Shown piece after piece: positions 7,579 through 15,590 of a stretch of 35,845 nucleotides of DNA. Both the position numbers and the translations under genes were made by a program. How positions within the stretch are numbered: the stretch's first letter is position 1; each line of letters opens with the position of its first letter. The DNA is from a virus. Where the stretch lies: positions 1-35,845 of IMG/VR virus record IMGVR_UViG_3300042731_010956, one strand, 5' to 3'. The notes under the pieces were generated by a model. The model made no database searches and was not told where the DNA came from. It worked only from the letters and a program-made list of their open reading frames with translations.

Positions 7579-8529
7579 CTAGCGGGCCAGTTCCGAGTCC
7601 CAGCCCAACGCGGGGACTTTGGCATCGAGTTCGGTGGCACGGGCATGCCGGGGGGCAGCATCCGCGGTGTCGATGGCATTGCTGGGTGCATGGGTGTTGA
7701 TCCGGCGCGCCGGGGCCGCTTTCGCAACCGGTCGGGCTTCCAGGGCATCCACACGCTGAGTAAGAGCCACCACATGATCGAGTGTAGAACTGAGACCGTT
7801 GTCGAACTTCGAGACGGTATCAGCAAGCGCGGCTGCGACATCGGCGCCGGGGATGTAGGCCGGGAGATTCCCGCCGGCGGGACTCGCGTCGTCCGACTTT
7901 TTGAACTTCCCGCCGTACATCTTCTCGTACATACCCGAGATCTCATCCGGCATGACGGTCTGCGCCAGCTCGTTCAGAAGCACGATGGCATCACGCAACC
8001 GAGACGCATTCATCTTGCTCATCTTGCGACCGGCCTTGGACACGTCGGCGTCGTCACTGGCATCTGCCTTTGCAGCCGGCTCGACGATCGAAGTCGCACC
8101 AAACGCGGTGGCCAGCTTCATGAAAATCCCGGCGATTTCCGCAAGCTCTTGTCCGATCGCGGAGTCCAGGGTGCCCCCCATGGGGTTGCCATCGACATTG
8201 GCTAGGATGTTGCACAGCTCATCGATGCGCATGTACAGCTCACCGAGGTAGGAATGCACCTGCTGGCGCCCATGCTCGGAAACCGTAAGCATCTTCGTGA
8301 TGGCGGCGCTGAAGTGTTGTCCCGCGACGAGAGCGGCGGTTGCGGCTGCCGATGCGGAACGGTCGATGACCAAGCTATCCCCGTCCACCTGTACGGGGGT
8401 CTCGGACTTGGTCAGATGAAACGGGTGGTCATTTGCGGGACGATCCACGATCGACACCTCCTGAACCGTGAGGTTCTTCAGTTTGTTCTGGGCCTTGCGG
8501 GCCCGGCGATTCGTTCGAGCTTTGTTCAC
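7579..8529 (-). CDS. capsid scaffold candidate with XkdF C-terminal signature
   Basis: 316 aa. It starts with a basic segment and NLTVQEVSIVDRPANDHPFHL, of which VQEVSIVDRPAN is the pattern normally at the end of the catalytic part of XkdF-type prohead proteases. A helical, Ala-rich middle and a predicted coiled coil (LDHVVALTQRVDALEAR) follow, then a C-terminal tail KVPALGWDSELAR. It therefore looks like the scaffold half of a protease-scaffold polyprotein expressed as its own gene. GTG 8529 overlaps the protease stop as GTGA and has AGGAGG 6 nt upstream. A dispersed palindrome at 7868 encodes SPAGGN within it. Confidence 0.75.
   Translation of the reverse strand: MNKARTNRRARKAQNKLKNLTVQEVSIVDRPANDHPFHLTKSETPVQVDGDSLVIDRSASAAATAALVAGQHFSAAITKMLTVSEHGRQQVHSYLGELYMRIDELCNILANVDGNPMGGTLDSAIGQELAEIAGIFMKLATAFGATSIVEPAAKADASDDADVSKAGRKMSKMNASRLRDAIVLLNELAQTVMPDEISGMYEKMYGGKFKKSDDASPAGGNLPAYIPGADVAAALADTVSKFDNGLSSTLDHVVALTQRVDALEARPVAKAAPARRINTHAPSNAIDTADAAPRHARATELDAKVPALGWDSELAR
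7868..7882. repeat. dispersed palindrome
   Basis: TTCCCGCCGGCGGGA inside the scaffold-candidate gene (minus-strand reading SPAGGN). Confidence 0.8.
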
Positions 8530-10040
8530 GCGACACCTCCTACGGGCTCGCGGGTTCCACGGCCCCCGATGGAAAAGCCAGTGATGTCGCCGGCTTTGAC
8601 GGCTTTCCAGAGGCCGTCATCGACGATCCGCTGGCACATCACCCAACTACCCTTGCGGATCACACGGCCGCCGACGTCGAAGTCCACGGGGGCGATGAAC
8701 GTCTCCAGGATCTTGGCCTTGCCGGTGATGATCTCCTCATGCTGGAGACCGATGGCACCGGAGTGCTCCATGTAGTCGTGTGCCGCCTTGCGGATGGTGT
8801 CCGCGGTGACGACATCACCCTGGAGGTCAACGGTGTCCGGTTCGAGGACGATGCCGTAGACGATGCGTTCCTCATCGGGACGATCGGCTTTGTGGATGCT
8901 GATTTCCTGCACCCGCTCCGCGAGGTCGGACACCGCCTTGCGGACGTCCACACCCAGAGACTGCAGGGTCGCAGCGTCGGCGGTCGCACCCTTGGCGAGT
9001 TCCCGTTGGATAGTGACCACGGCACGGGTTGCAACCCTGGCATCGTAGTCAGACCAACCGGCTCGCTTGGCGGCGATGCTGGAGACGTGTTCCGCAAGGT
9101 CCGCGACCCGCTCCGGGATGACCTCATTGTCCGCCCGCTGGAGAATCTCGACGGGTGAAAGGTTCTGTCGGCAGAGCAGGTTGGTGACGGCATCGGTATC
9201 CGCTTTCATCAACCATCGGACATCACCGTCATCGGGGATACCGCTTGCGAGATACACCGCGGCGTCACTGTGCTTGAGGGCATACAGCGTCGGAGCGTCA
9301 TAGCGCTTGAGAGCGGCGTCGAATGCGGGGGAGTCGGGATCAATCTGGACAAGCCAGTCTCGGGCGCCGGCTTCCGCGCGCCGTAGAGTTTCATCAAGTC
9401 CGAACAGGGACACGATGTTGGTGTCCATCACCAAGGGGTTCTCAAGACCGGCGACATCCGCGGCCAGGGTGAGATCCGACTTGAATGTAGGAACGACCGG
9501 GGCTCCAGGCTCCGGCGAAGGCAGGACCATCGCCGACGTCTCTTTGAAGACGACGCGGTGCAGTTCCTCACCGACGGTCTCGTTCCCGGACTTGACGGTC
9601 ACGATGCGGATGTTGCTTTCCGCGACAATGCCGGATTCGACGAGAGCGCGCCGAACCGCGAGTTTGTCTTCGGTAGCCTCGCACTTCCAGAACTGGTATC
9701 GACCGGGGATGTCGGCTTCAAGAGATTCCGGCATCCCCGATGACCCATCGTCCGGCAGGTAGTTCGCTGCCACGGCCTCCCACGTCAAGACATGGGGATA
9801 GGATTTCATGGTTTCGCCTCCAGGAATGACGGTCAGGGAGTAGCTAGACACCAGAGTCTCACCGGTCTCAGGGAACACGACGTGATGTCCATGATTGGGA
9901 ACATCGTCCGCCATCGAAGTGACGTATGTCTCGCCATTGGACCATGTCCCGGTGTGGACGTGCGACTGCCCCATCTCCGCGGCCGTCGTGTTCGTCGTTC
10001 CGTCAAATGGATCGACGAATGTGTGGACGTGCAAGCGCAC
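8526..10040 (-). CDS. prohead protease, XkdF/S78-like, with His-rich N-terminal repeats
   Basis: 504 aa from GTG 10040. The C-terminal ~110 residues match the XkdF-type phage protease: IVYGIVLEPDTVDLQGDVV, then GLQHEEIITGKAKILETF, and GSWVMCQRIVDDGLW with AGDITGFSIGGRG. In relatives I remember, ETF is usually ESx, so the nucleophile position may be altered (weak memory). The first ~70 residues hold three H-x-H/DGxT-like repeats (HVHTFVDPFDGTT, SHVHTGTWSNGET, HGHHVVFPETGET). ATG 9809 has GGAGG upstream, so a shorter product lacking these repeats is possible. It ends by GTGA overlap with the next gene. Confidence 0.85.
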   Translation of the reverse strand: MRLHVHTFVDPFDGTTNTTAAEMGQSHVHTGTWSNGETYVTSMADDVPNHGHHVVFPETGETLVSSYSLTVIPGGETMKSYPHVLTWEAVAANYLPDDGSSGMPESLEADIPGRYQFWKCEATEDKLAVRRALVESGIVAESNIRIVTVKSGNETVGEELHRVVFKETSAMVLPSPEPGAPVVPTFKSDLTLAADVAGLENPLVMDTNIVSLFGLDETLRRAEAGARDWLVQIDPDSPAFDAALKRYDAPTLYALKHSDAAVYLASGIPDDGDVRWLMKADTDAVTNLLCRQNLSPVEILQRADNEVIPERVADLAEHVSSIAAKRAGWSDYDARVATRAVVTIQRELAKGATADAATLQSLGVDVRKAVSDLAERVQEISIHKADRPDEERIVYGIVLEPDTVDLQGDVVTADTIRKAAHDYMEHSGAIGLQHEEIITGKAKILETFIAPVDFDVGGRVIRKGSWVMCQRIVDDGLWKAVKAGDITGFSIGGRGTREPVGGVA

Positions 10041-11501
10041 TTACTTGCTCGCTCCGAGGATCTGCGAGTCGTAGCCAAGGGCGGGCAACTTTTCGAAATC
10101 GCCGAACGCCTTTGCGACACCATCGACTGGGGCGAACTCGGCACCCGACGGACCAACCATCGGGATCACCGAGGTCGCATCCGGCCGACCGGGGTTGGCT
10201 TCGGTGCGGGCATTCGCTTCCCACGGAACGACCGCAACATCGTTGGTCGCGATGCCGTGGATTTCACGCTGCCGCAGCCGGGGATCATCGACATCGAACT
10301 GCGCGTCCGGGGCCAGCTCATCCTCTTGATTGTGATCGTCGATCACCGGGGGTACCGGATCGGGGTCGGTGAGCTTCATCTCCGGCTCAGCCATACCGCC
10401 GGGACCATAGGTCTCGGTGAATGAGCCTACGCCTTCAATCGAATCAAACGCCTTGCGGATGACATCGAGATCGGCGAGGGCTTTGGTCAGCCCGTCCTTG
10501 AGCCCCCCGTCCGCCGACTTCGCCAACGACGCCAGGGTCTCACGGAGACTGTCCAGGGTGGGTTTCGCCGGGGTAGCGGGCTCCGGCGCGAGGGCGGCCA
10601 GTTTGGCCTCGAAATTCAGTGGCATAGACTTCCTCCGGTATGCCGAGTCAACATCAGAGGCCCCATACAAAAGGTCCGCCGGCAGAAGGCAGTCCAATGG
10701 ATCCTCGGGATCAATCTCAGGGGTCATTCCCGCGGCGATCTGGGCCCGGACGATGCGCTCATGCACACACGCCCGGCTCAGGTCATCGGGGTAGATCATC
10801 GCGTTGCGCCAAGAATCCTCATCCTTGAAGCACTCGCGCGCCGTGTTGGCGTGGATGGCGTTGGGCCAGTCCTCGTGGCGTCCCGCCAGCGGGAAAATCA
10901 GGTTGACGGGATCGCCCCAGAGGTCCTCACACAGCGGCTCATCGCGCCGCGCGGCGGGCATGCCATCGAGTATCGCGATGTCTGGGTATCGGTCGTGGCG
11001 CTCGACAAGGGTGTAGAGCTTGTGCTCTGGGCTGTCGTCATGGGTTGGGATAGACGGAGATGGAACCGCGTCGCCGTAATGCATCTTTTCAACTCCCAGT
11101 TGTCGTTTGACTTGCGGACTCAGCAGACGATCTAGTGGGTCCTGCGGGTCGTAGCCGGGCTCGACGCCGGCATCGATCTCCGCTTGCACGATCCGGGTGT
11201 GGACGACCCCTTTAGTTTCGTCGCGCTCGTAAGCATCCGCCCCGTCCGGCCCTTTGAACCGCGACCGGGCATTTGACGACCGCTCACGGTCCGGCTCGGT
11301 GTCGCCGCGGTAGGCCAGCGGGAACCGGAGGTTGACGGGGTCACCCCATAGAGCTTCGTCGAGAGGGTCATCTTCCGCCGCGCTCAGCCCTTGGTCTTCA
11401 AGGACTTCGATCTCGGGGAACCCTTCGGCTCGCTCATCGGCGGCTTCTCGACGCTCCCCGATGTCCGCATCGGATTCGGGGATCTGCTTTGCAATTCGCA
11501 T
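10041..11501 (-). CDS. first head-operon protein with tandem LWGDPVNL domains
   Basis: 486 aa. A ~75-residue module occurs twice, at about 51-127 and 194-275: LWGDPVNLxFPL, then (N)AR or ARxxF, an RIVxAxIxAG helix and DPxDPLDxLL. It resembles a small helical domain I remember beside phage capsid and protease genes (DUF6582-like). Downstream come a helical ~70-residue segment (LDSLRETLASLAKSAD) and a C-terminal tail FEKLPALGYDSQILGASK that matches the tail of the scaffold candidate. ATG 11501 lies 7 nt after TATAAT, so the capsid operon begins here on a leaderless mRNA. Function unknown; a head-assembly role is inferred. Confidence 0.75.
   Translation of the reverse strand: MRIAKQIPESDADIGERREAADERAEGFPEIEVLEDQGLSAAEDDPLDEALWGDPVNLRFPLAYRGDTEPDRERSSNARSRFKGPDGADAYERDETKGVVHTRIVQAEIDAGVEPGYDPQDPLDRLLSPQVKRQLGVEKMHYGDAVPSPSIPTHDDSPEHKLYTLVERHDRYPDIAILDGMPAARRDEPLCEDLWGDPVNLIFPLAGRHEDWPNAIHANTARECFKDEDSWRNAMIYPDDLSRACVHERIVRAQIAAGMTPEIDPEDPLDCLLPADLLYGASDVDSAYRRKSMPLNFEAKLAALAPEPATPAKPTLDSLRETLASLAKSADGGLKDGLTKALADLDVIRKAFDSIEGVGSFTETYGPGGMAEPEMKLTDPDPVPPVIDDHNQEDELAPDAQFDVDDPRLRQREIHGIATNDVAVVPWEANARTEANPGRPDATSVIPMVGPSGAEFAPVDGVAKAFGDFEKLPALGYDSQILGASK
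10881..10894. repeat. dispersed palindrome, CA-centre variant
   Basis: TCCCGCCAGCGGGA inside the 10041-11501 gene. The centre is CA rather than CG, as at 16344 and 20363. The outer T is lost on one side. Confidence 0.65.
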
Positions 11502-11508
11502 GCCATCG

Positions 11509-11514
11509 ATTATA
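11509..11514 (-). promoter_or_regulatory. leaderless consensus -10 of the head operon
   Basis: TATAAT, the best -10 in the window, 7 nt before ATG 11501. No convincing TTG-type -35 is seen. Confidence 0.75.
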
Positions 11515-11554
11515 AGATGTGCATATAACGGGCCAAATCTTGCAAATCACGGGG

Positions 11555-11667
11555 GAAAAAAGTTCGAAGAATGTGTCGTTTTTTGTAGACGGGCGGAGTT
11601 AGCCTTGCTATAAAGAAAATCAAGGGGACGGAAGAAACCCCGCCACACCAAACACCGGACGCCAACA
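11555..11667 (+). promoter_or_regulatory. shared extended promoter/leader, copy 1
   Basis: Aligns with the region upstream of the gene starting at 23877 (minus). Conserved blocks are GAAAAAAG, CGAAGAA, GTGNCG, TTGTNG, GCTATAAA (TATAAA at 11609-11614), AATCAAGGGG and ACCCC. Exactly 37 nt separate CGAAGAA from TATAAA in both copies. GGGG and CCCC could pair in a leader hairpin. The leader is about 50 nt, unlike the leaderless genes around it. Confidence 0.75.
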
Positions 11668-12000
11668 ATGACCACTTTCAAGACCACCACCAGCAAGACC
11701 AACGGCCGCTTCTCCACCCATTGCGCATGGAACCAGGTCGCTTCTAGCTTCCACAACAACTTCAAGCCCGCCTTTCGCAGGACGGTTCGGAACGTCACGC
11801 CCACCGCGCCGGTTCAGATGGCGGTTGATGTCTCCGGCAATTACCCCGGAGTCGTGGGGGACCATGCGGTCATCGTTGCGACTGCAACGTCCACGATCAA
11901 CAACCAGACCGTTCGCATCGGCCTCACGCAAACCAATATGTCTCAGTTCGAAGACCGCGAGTCGGTGGCGACGTGGCTCGTCCTCGCGAATCAGTCCTAG
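11668..12000 (+). CDS. small hypothetical protein with special leader
   Basis: 110 aa, Thr/Asn-rich and probably beta-rich, with no signal peptide or membrane segment (MTTFKTTTSKTNGRF, then HAVIVATATSTINNQTVRIGL). I do not recognise it. There is no clear Shine-Dalgarno sequence (GGACGCCAACAATG). It is inserted between portal and capsid operons on the opposite strand and shares its long promoter/leader with the gene starting at 23877, so the two are likely co-regulated. Its TAG stop and the convergent gene's TAG share the tetranucleotide CTAG. Confidence 0.75.
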   Translation: MTTFKTTTSKTNGRFSTHCAWNQVASSFHNNFKPAFRRTVRNVTPTAPVQMAVDVSGNYPGVVGDHAVIVATATSTINNQTVRIGLTQTNMSQFEDRESVATWLVLANQS

Positions 12001-12428
12001 TCATCGGTGGCTGCCCATGTCGAGCGTTCCTTCTTGGGCTCGAAAACCTCGCCATCGAGGGTCACCCGGAGGGCATGGGGAAGCGTGTCAAGGGTCCGAT
12101 TCAAGGTCCAGTAGCAATCACCGCGCATGTCCCGGAACAGCTGGATACACAGCATGACACGGCGCCGGAGTTCATGCGCGGTGATCTGGAGTAGCTGTAC
12201 CTGATCGGTGTAGAATGACGCGACGATCGCCTTGAAGAAGCCGGCGAACACTTCCTTGGCCTCGCTGTCAGACCTTACGAGGTCCTGAAGTGAGCCGTAG
12301 AGGTCCTCGAATGCCTCGGGACCGATATGCTTGAGAGATTGCTGAAGGCGTGCCTTGAGGGCGGCCTGTTTGGGGTTGAGGATTGGGCCGGGATTCCCGC
12401 CGGCGGGACTGCTTGGATGGAGACTCAT
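11997..12428 (-). CDS. hypothetical protein downstream of portal
   Basis: 143 aa, mostly helical (AALKARLQQSLKHIG, then FEDLYGSLQDLV and VQLLQITAHELRRRV). Not recognised. It starts 5 nt after the portal stop; AGGAGG lies only 1 nt from the ATG, an unusually short spacing, so reinitiation from portal translation may matter more. The N-terminal SPAGGN is encoded by a dispersed palindrome. Position after portal suits a head-assembly or portal-associated role, which is inference only. Confidence 0.7.
   Translation of the reverse strand: MSLHPSSPAGGNPGPILNPKQAALKARLQQSLKHIGPEAFEDLYGSLQDLVRSDSEAKEVFAGFFKAIVASFYTDQVQLLQITAHELRRRVMLCIQLFRDMRGDCYWTLNRTLDTLPHALRVTLDGEVFEPKKERSTWAATDD
12394..12408. repeat. 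dispersed palindrome
   Basis: TTCCCGCCGGCGGGA at the 5' end of the gene after portal (minus-strand reading SPAGGN). Confidence 0.8.
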
Positions 12429-12433
12429 GCCTC

Positions 12434-14176
12434 CTATTTAGCAATAGACTCAAGCTCTTCTAGGTTCACCTTGAGGGCGCGGGCCATCATGACGCGCACT
12501 TCCTGCGGCGTGAACACGTCGGTCAATTTCTCGCCGATGGTGCTCAGAACCTTGGCCAGCTCCATGGGATCCGTGTGCTGGTTATCGACGGGATCGAGGT
12601 CCTCATTCAGGGCTTTGGAAAGCATGCGCCGGGCTTCGTTGATAGACAGCAAACCCGGCGACTTGTCCATCAAGTTCGCGATGGAATTGGTCAGCTCGAT
12701 GGGGTCTGAACTCGGCGCCGGGGAGTTGGTGATGAAGCGCCACCGCGTGAAGCCGGCTTGGGGGAGAACGGTGTCGGTGACGAATGTGTCGAATGTTTTG
12801 CGCTCATCTGAGAACACTTGCTCATCCGCGATTGCGACGGCGGCTTGTGCGGTGGCGCGGTTGGCGTCGCGGCTATCGCCCCGGAGAATGGGGGAAAGCC
12901 GCCAGCTGCGCCCGATCTTGTTGGCGTTCTCGCGGTCGTAGTCAGAGAACAGGGCGTCGGACTGTTGCGTCCCTGTGAGTGGTTGAAAGCTCACCGCCGC
13001 TTTGCCAGAACCGTTGGCTTGCATCGCGAGGCCGCCCTCAACGGCTTCGATCACGACAAGACCGTGGAACTTCGCGCGCCCCCGGGCCTGAGCCTCCCAG
13101 AGCTTCTCCAGGCGTCCTACGGTCTTCTTACCGAGTCGGCCACCGGTGACCAGAAGCATTCCCGCCGGGGGCTTGCTGTCGAAGTAGTCGAGGTTGACCT
13201 CATCGGCCGCCGTAGAGCCCAAGACGGATAGGCGGGTGCCAGCCCATCGCGGGACGCCATAGACGCTGAGGGAGTCGTAGATCGAGAAGTGAATGACCTC
13301 CGTCGCGGGAACAGCATCGGCCCCCTCGGTTCGGTGGAGTTCGTCCTCACTCTCATACACGACGCCGGTCTTGGACGATACCGTCCTGGGATCGCCGAAT
13401 TCCCGGAACCATACGGTATGCCCGCCGACCATCTGCACGAACCGCCGGACTTTGCGGGAATCGGTTTCGATGTCAACCGCGACTGGAGATGTTCGCACGA
13501 CGCGCGCCACATCAACCCGCTTCCCGTCACTACGGGCAAGGCGAAATTCGGGCGACCTGAGATGTCGGATACGCGTGATCGGTCCCAGGGGAATCGACGA
13601 CCCATCGCGACCGACCGCGGGGGCATCGTCGGTACCCCGCAAGATTTCCCAGTAGGCGTTGCCGGTAATCTCCAAGTCGAGGCGGGTGCGCTTCCGCAGC
13701 TCCGTCCAAGTGGTACCGATGCCAACCGATGCGAACCACCGGTCGAGATGGACACGCTCGATTCGTTGGTCCCGTGCAAGGATTTCCTTGGCGGCGGCGA
13801 TGTCATCGTCACTCGGGGTCGCCTCATCATACGTCAACCCATCATCGACGCCCTCGGTGATCAACGCCGTCTTGATGATCTCATCGGCTTCCGCGGACGA
13901 GAGGTCAACGAATGGCTCCAGGACGTGTCCCATAGCATCGATGTTCGCGACCATGGCCCCGATGGGGGGCCGGAGGTGAGCCGACGTCTGGTACACCTCC
14001 GCAAGACGCACGGGGTCGAAGCGCGGGTCCAAGAGTTGGGCGCTATGATTGAGCGCCGTCGTCGGCATGGCGTTGGACTGCGCCACCCCCGGGACGGAGT
14101 ACGCCTTGAAGACTTTGTCTCCGCCTAGGACGTAGCCGTTGACCTTGACCTCGTTGTCACCTTCTGCATTTCTCAT
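12434..14176 (-). CDS. portal protein (PBSX/XkdE-like)
   Basis: 580 aa. It forms the dodecameric DNA channel at the head vertex. Family pattern: LRPPIGAMVANIDAMGHVL near residue 70, then TRLDLEITGNAYWEILRG, VIHFSIYDSLSVYGVPRW, and NLDYFDSKPPAGMLLV, followed by a helical C-terminal region (INEARRMLSKALNEDLDP). Length and order fit phage portals of the PBSX/P2 type. ATG 14176 lies 6 nt after TAAAAC, so it is predicted leaderless. Unusually it is separated from the protease/capsid operon by two other genes, one of them on the opposite strand. Confidence 0.88.
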   Translation of the reverse strand: MRNAEGDNEVKVNGYVLGGDKVFKAYSVPGVAQSNAMPTTALNHSAQLLDPRFDPVRLAEVYQTSAHLRPPIGAMVANIDAMGHVLEPFVDLSSAEADEIIKTALITEGVDDGLTYDEATPSDDDIAAAKEILARDQRIERVHLDRWFASVGIGTTWTELRKRTRLDLEITGNAYWEILRGTDDAPAVGRDGSSIPLGPITRIRHLRSPEFRLARSDGKRVDVARVVRTSPVAVDIETDSRKVRRFVQMVGGHTVWFREFGDPRTVSSKTGVVYESEDELHRTEGADAVPATEVIHFSIYDSLSVYGVPRWAGTRLSVLGSTAADEVNLDYFDSKPPAGMLLVTGGRLGKKTVGRLEKLWEAQARGRAKFHGLVVIEAVEGGLAMQANGSGKAAVSFQPLTGTQQSDALFSDYDRENANKIGRSWRLSPILRGDSRDANRATAQAAVAIADEQVFSDERKTFDTFVTDTVLPQAGFTRWRFITNSPAPSSDPIELTNSIANLMDKSPGLLSINEARRMLSKALNEDLDPVDNQHTDPMELAKVLSTIGEKLTDVFTPQEVRVMMARALKVNLEELESIAK

Positions 14177-14182
14177 GCCATG

Positions 14183-14188
14183 GTTTTA
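14183..14188 (-). promoter_or_regulatory. leaderless -10 box for portal
   Basis: TAAAAC, 6 nt before ATG 14176. No TTG-type -35 is seen; it shares a 58-bp gap with the divergent promoter at 14200. Confidence 0.5.
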
Positions 14189-14199
14189 GCGGACGGAGG

Positions 14200-14228
14200 T
14201 TGCGACATCGGCGGAAGCGTGCTAGGGT
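14200..14228 (+). promoter_or_regulatory. leaderless sigma70-like promoter
   Basis: TTGCGA (14200-14205), 17-bp spacer, TAGGGT (14223-14228), 6 nt to ATG 14235. Confidence 0.75.
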
Positions 14229-14234
14229 AGGCCC

Positions 14235-14579
14235 ATGATTGAAAACACCGCGACAGATATCGACACATTCATCGCCGCCATACCTGTATCGGAATGGCGT
14301 CCACTTGACGTCCACACCGTGCGGGTGGATGGTTCCTACAAGCTCTTGGGCCCATGCTACAGTGCCATTTCCCAGTCGGATGATTGGGCCAAGCACGATC
14401 CGATTATCTTGGTCGGGCCACATTGGGTTGCAATCGTCACCTCGTTCCGTGGTGTGCATGACTTCGACGATTCCATCGAGTTCTACGCCACCGACAAGGC
14501 ATGGTCCACTGTGGGTGCTATCGTCGAGCCCAACACCGTACCGCTCCCTGATGTCGAATTTCCCGCCGGCGGGATTTGA
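14235..14579 (+). CDS. small hypothetical protein
   Basis: 114 aa, not recognised, without signal or membrane segment. Beta-like stretches (IILVGPHWVAIVTSF) suggest a compact globular fold. The last residues FPAGGI are encoded by a dispersed palindrome that runs to the stop codon and into the -35 box of the next gene. It starts the plus-strand accessory cluster divergent from portal. Confidence 0.75.
   Translation: MIENTATDIDTFIAAIPVSEWRPLDVHTVRVDGSYKLLGPCYSAISQSDDWAKHDPIILVGPHWVAIVTSFRGVHDFDDSIEFYATDKAWSTVGAIVEPNTVPLPDVEFPAGGI
14560..14574. repeat. dispersed palindrome abutting a promoter
   Basis: TTCCCGCCGGCGGGA, one base upstream of the TTGATA -35 box of the 14612 gene. Confidence 0.85.
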
Positions 14580-14604
14580 TACTTCTGGTTCAATCGTGTA
14601 TCAT
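14576..14604 (+). promoter_or_regulatory. leaderless sigma70-like promoter
   Basis: TTGATA (14576-14581), 17-bp spacer, TATCAT (14599-14604), 7 nt to ATG 14612. Confidence 0.8.
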
Positions 14605-14611
14605 CTCGTAC

Positions 14612-14950
14612 ATGTTTGGACCATTTCGTAAGAATGCCTACAAAGGCTCGACCATCACCATCGACGGGCAGACCTACGTCGGTAGCTCCGTTTCCATTGA
14701 CAACGGTGTCATCACGATTGACGGTAAAACCGTCGGCGAAACCGACAAGACTGGAGACATCGTCATCACTGGCAATGTCGGGTACATCAGCACAGACAAG
14801 AGTGTGCAAGTGACTGGCGATGTTGAGCGCATCGACGCCTGCGGATCGGTACAGTGTGGTGACGTTGGTGGAAACGTCACCGCAGATGGTAGCGTGATCT
14901 GTCGTTCCGTTGGTGGCTCCATCAACGCTGGCGGCTCCGTGATCTCGTAG
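14612..14950 (+). CDS. small beta-solenoid protein
   Basis: 112 aa built almost entirely of short glycine-turn beta repeats: TGDIVITGNVGYIST, VQVTGDVERIDACGSV, then CGDVGGNVTADGSV and GGSINAGGSVIS. This is the pattern of small right-handed beta-solenoids found in bacteria and phages, with loose resemblance to bactofilin-type repeats. The first ~25 residues carry two beta-hairpin-like ITIDGQT/ITIDGKT units. No signal peptide. Function unknown. Length and repeats argue for a self-associating or structural role. Confidence 0.8.
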   Translation: MFGPFRKNAYKGSTITIDGQTYVGSSVSIDNGVITIDGKTVGETDKTGDIVITGNVGYISTDKSVQVTGDVERIDACGSVQCGDVGGNVTADGSVICRSVGGSINAGGSVIS

Positions 14951-14979
14951 TTGTGTTCGTGCCCTTGCCACCCTATATG
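14951..14979 (+). promoter_or_regulatory. leaderless sigma70-like promoter
   Basis: TTGTGT (14951-14956), 17-bp spacer, TATATG (14974-14979), 7 nt to ATG 14987. Confidence 0.7.
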
Positions 14980-14986
14980 CACGGGT

Positions 14987-15589
14987 ATGAGCGAACCCAC
15001 GATCCCGCCCGAACCCATCTTCATCACTGTCGCCAACGGGCGCATCCCAAAGACAGTCACCAGCCGTCTTGAAAGTGCAGGTGAAGCCATTGGACGTCCC
15101 ATCGTTGTCATAGAAGCGGTGTCTTCTGGCCTCGCGATGCAAGGTCCACACCCCGTGGACATCAACGTCTATGGCGTCCACGACAGCCGGCGCTATGACC
15201 GGATTGACGATCTCGGCTTGCACGTCGCGACGGCGATCCTTGGGTCACGGCCGGGCTCACTCCCTGAGTGGGAAGCCCGTATCGATGCCATGATCGAAGA
15301 CGGATCGATCGGGGACAAGGTGGCGCACGCCAGGATCTCTCATCTCCAGGCCAAGGTTGATGCTTTGACCGAGATGGTTTCTGATTTGGGTGCAGTGGCA
15401 GTGCCGGCTATCGATCTCGATTCCGAGACGGTCGCCGCAATGACCCTGCACGATGCGGCGCGCGAGATCGTATTCCCGGAGCCCGATCCAGAATGGGATG
15501 ACCCGACACTCATCGATCCCCTGTCACCTACGAGTCCGTCACCACGTCGTGGGCTCAGCTACCTTAGTCGAACCACACACGATGACTGA
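14987..15589 (+). CDS. hypothetical protein
   Basis: 200 aa, not recognised. The start is MSEPTIPPEP at 14987 rather than the in-frame upstream TTG-like start, because TATATG with a matched -35 lies 7 nt before it. A central helical region (HARISHLQAKVDALTEMVSDLG) could form a coiled coil. The Asp/Pro-rich C-terminus looks disordered. It ends 2 nt before the stop of the convergent 15591 gene. Confidence 0.75.
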   Translation: MSEPTIPPEPIFITVANGRIPKTVTSRLESAGEAIGRPIVVIEAVSSGLAMQGPHPVDINVYGVHDSRRYDRIDDLGLHVATAILGSRPGSLPEWEARIDAMIEDGSIGDKVAHARISHLQAKVDALTEMVSDLGAVAVPAIDLDSETVAAMTLHDAAREIVFPEPDPEWDDPTLIDPLSPTSPSPRRGLSYLSRTTHDD

Positions 15590-15590
15590 T

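Noticed and set aside
5926-8205. 759-aa open frame on the plus strand
   Set aside because: It is antisense to the major capsid, scaffold and small head genes, which have good motifs and ribosome binding sites; GC-rich DNA leaves such frames open.
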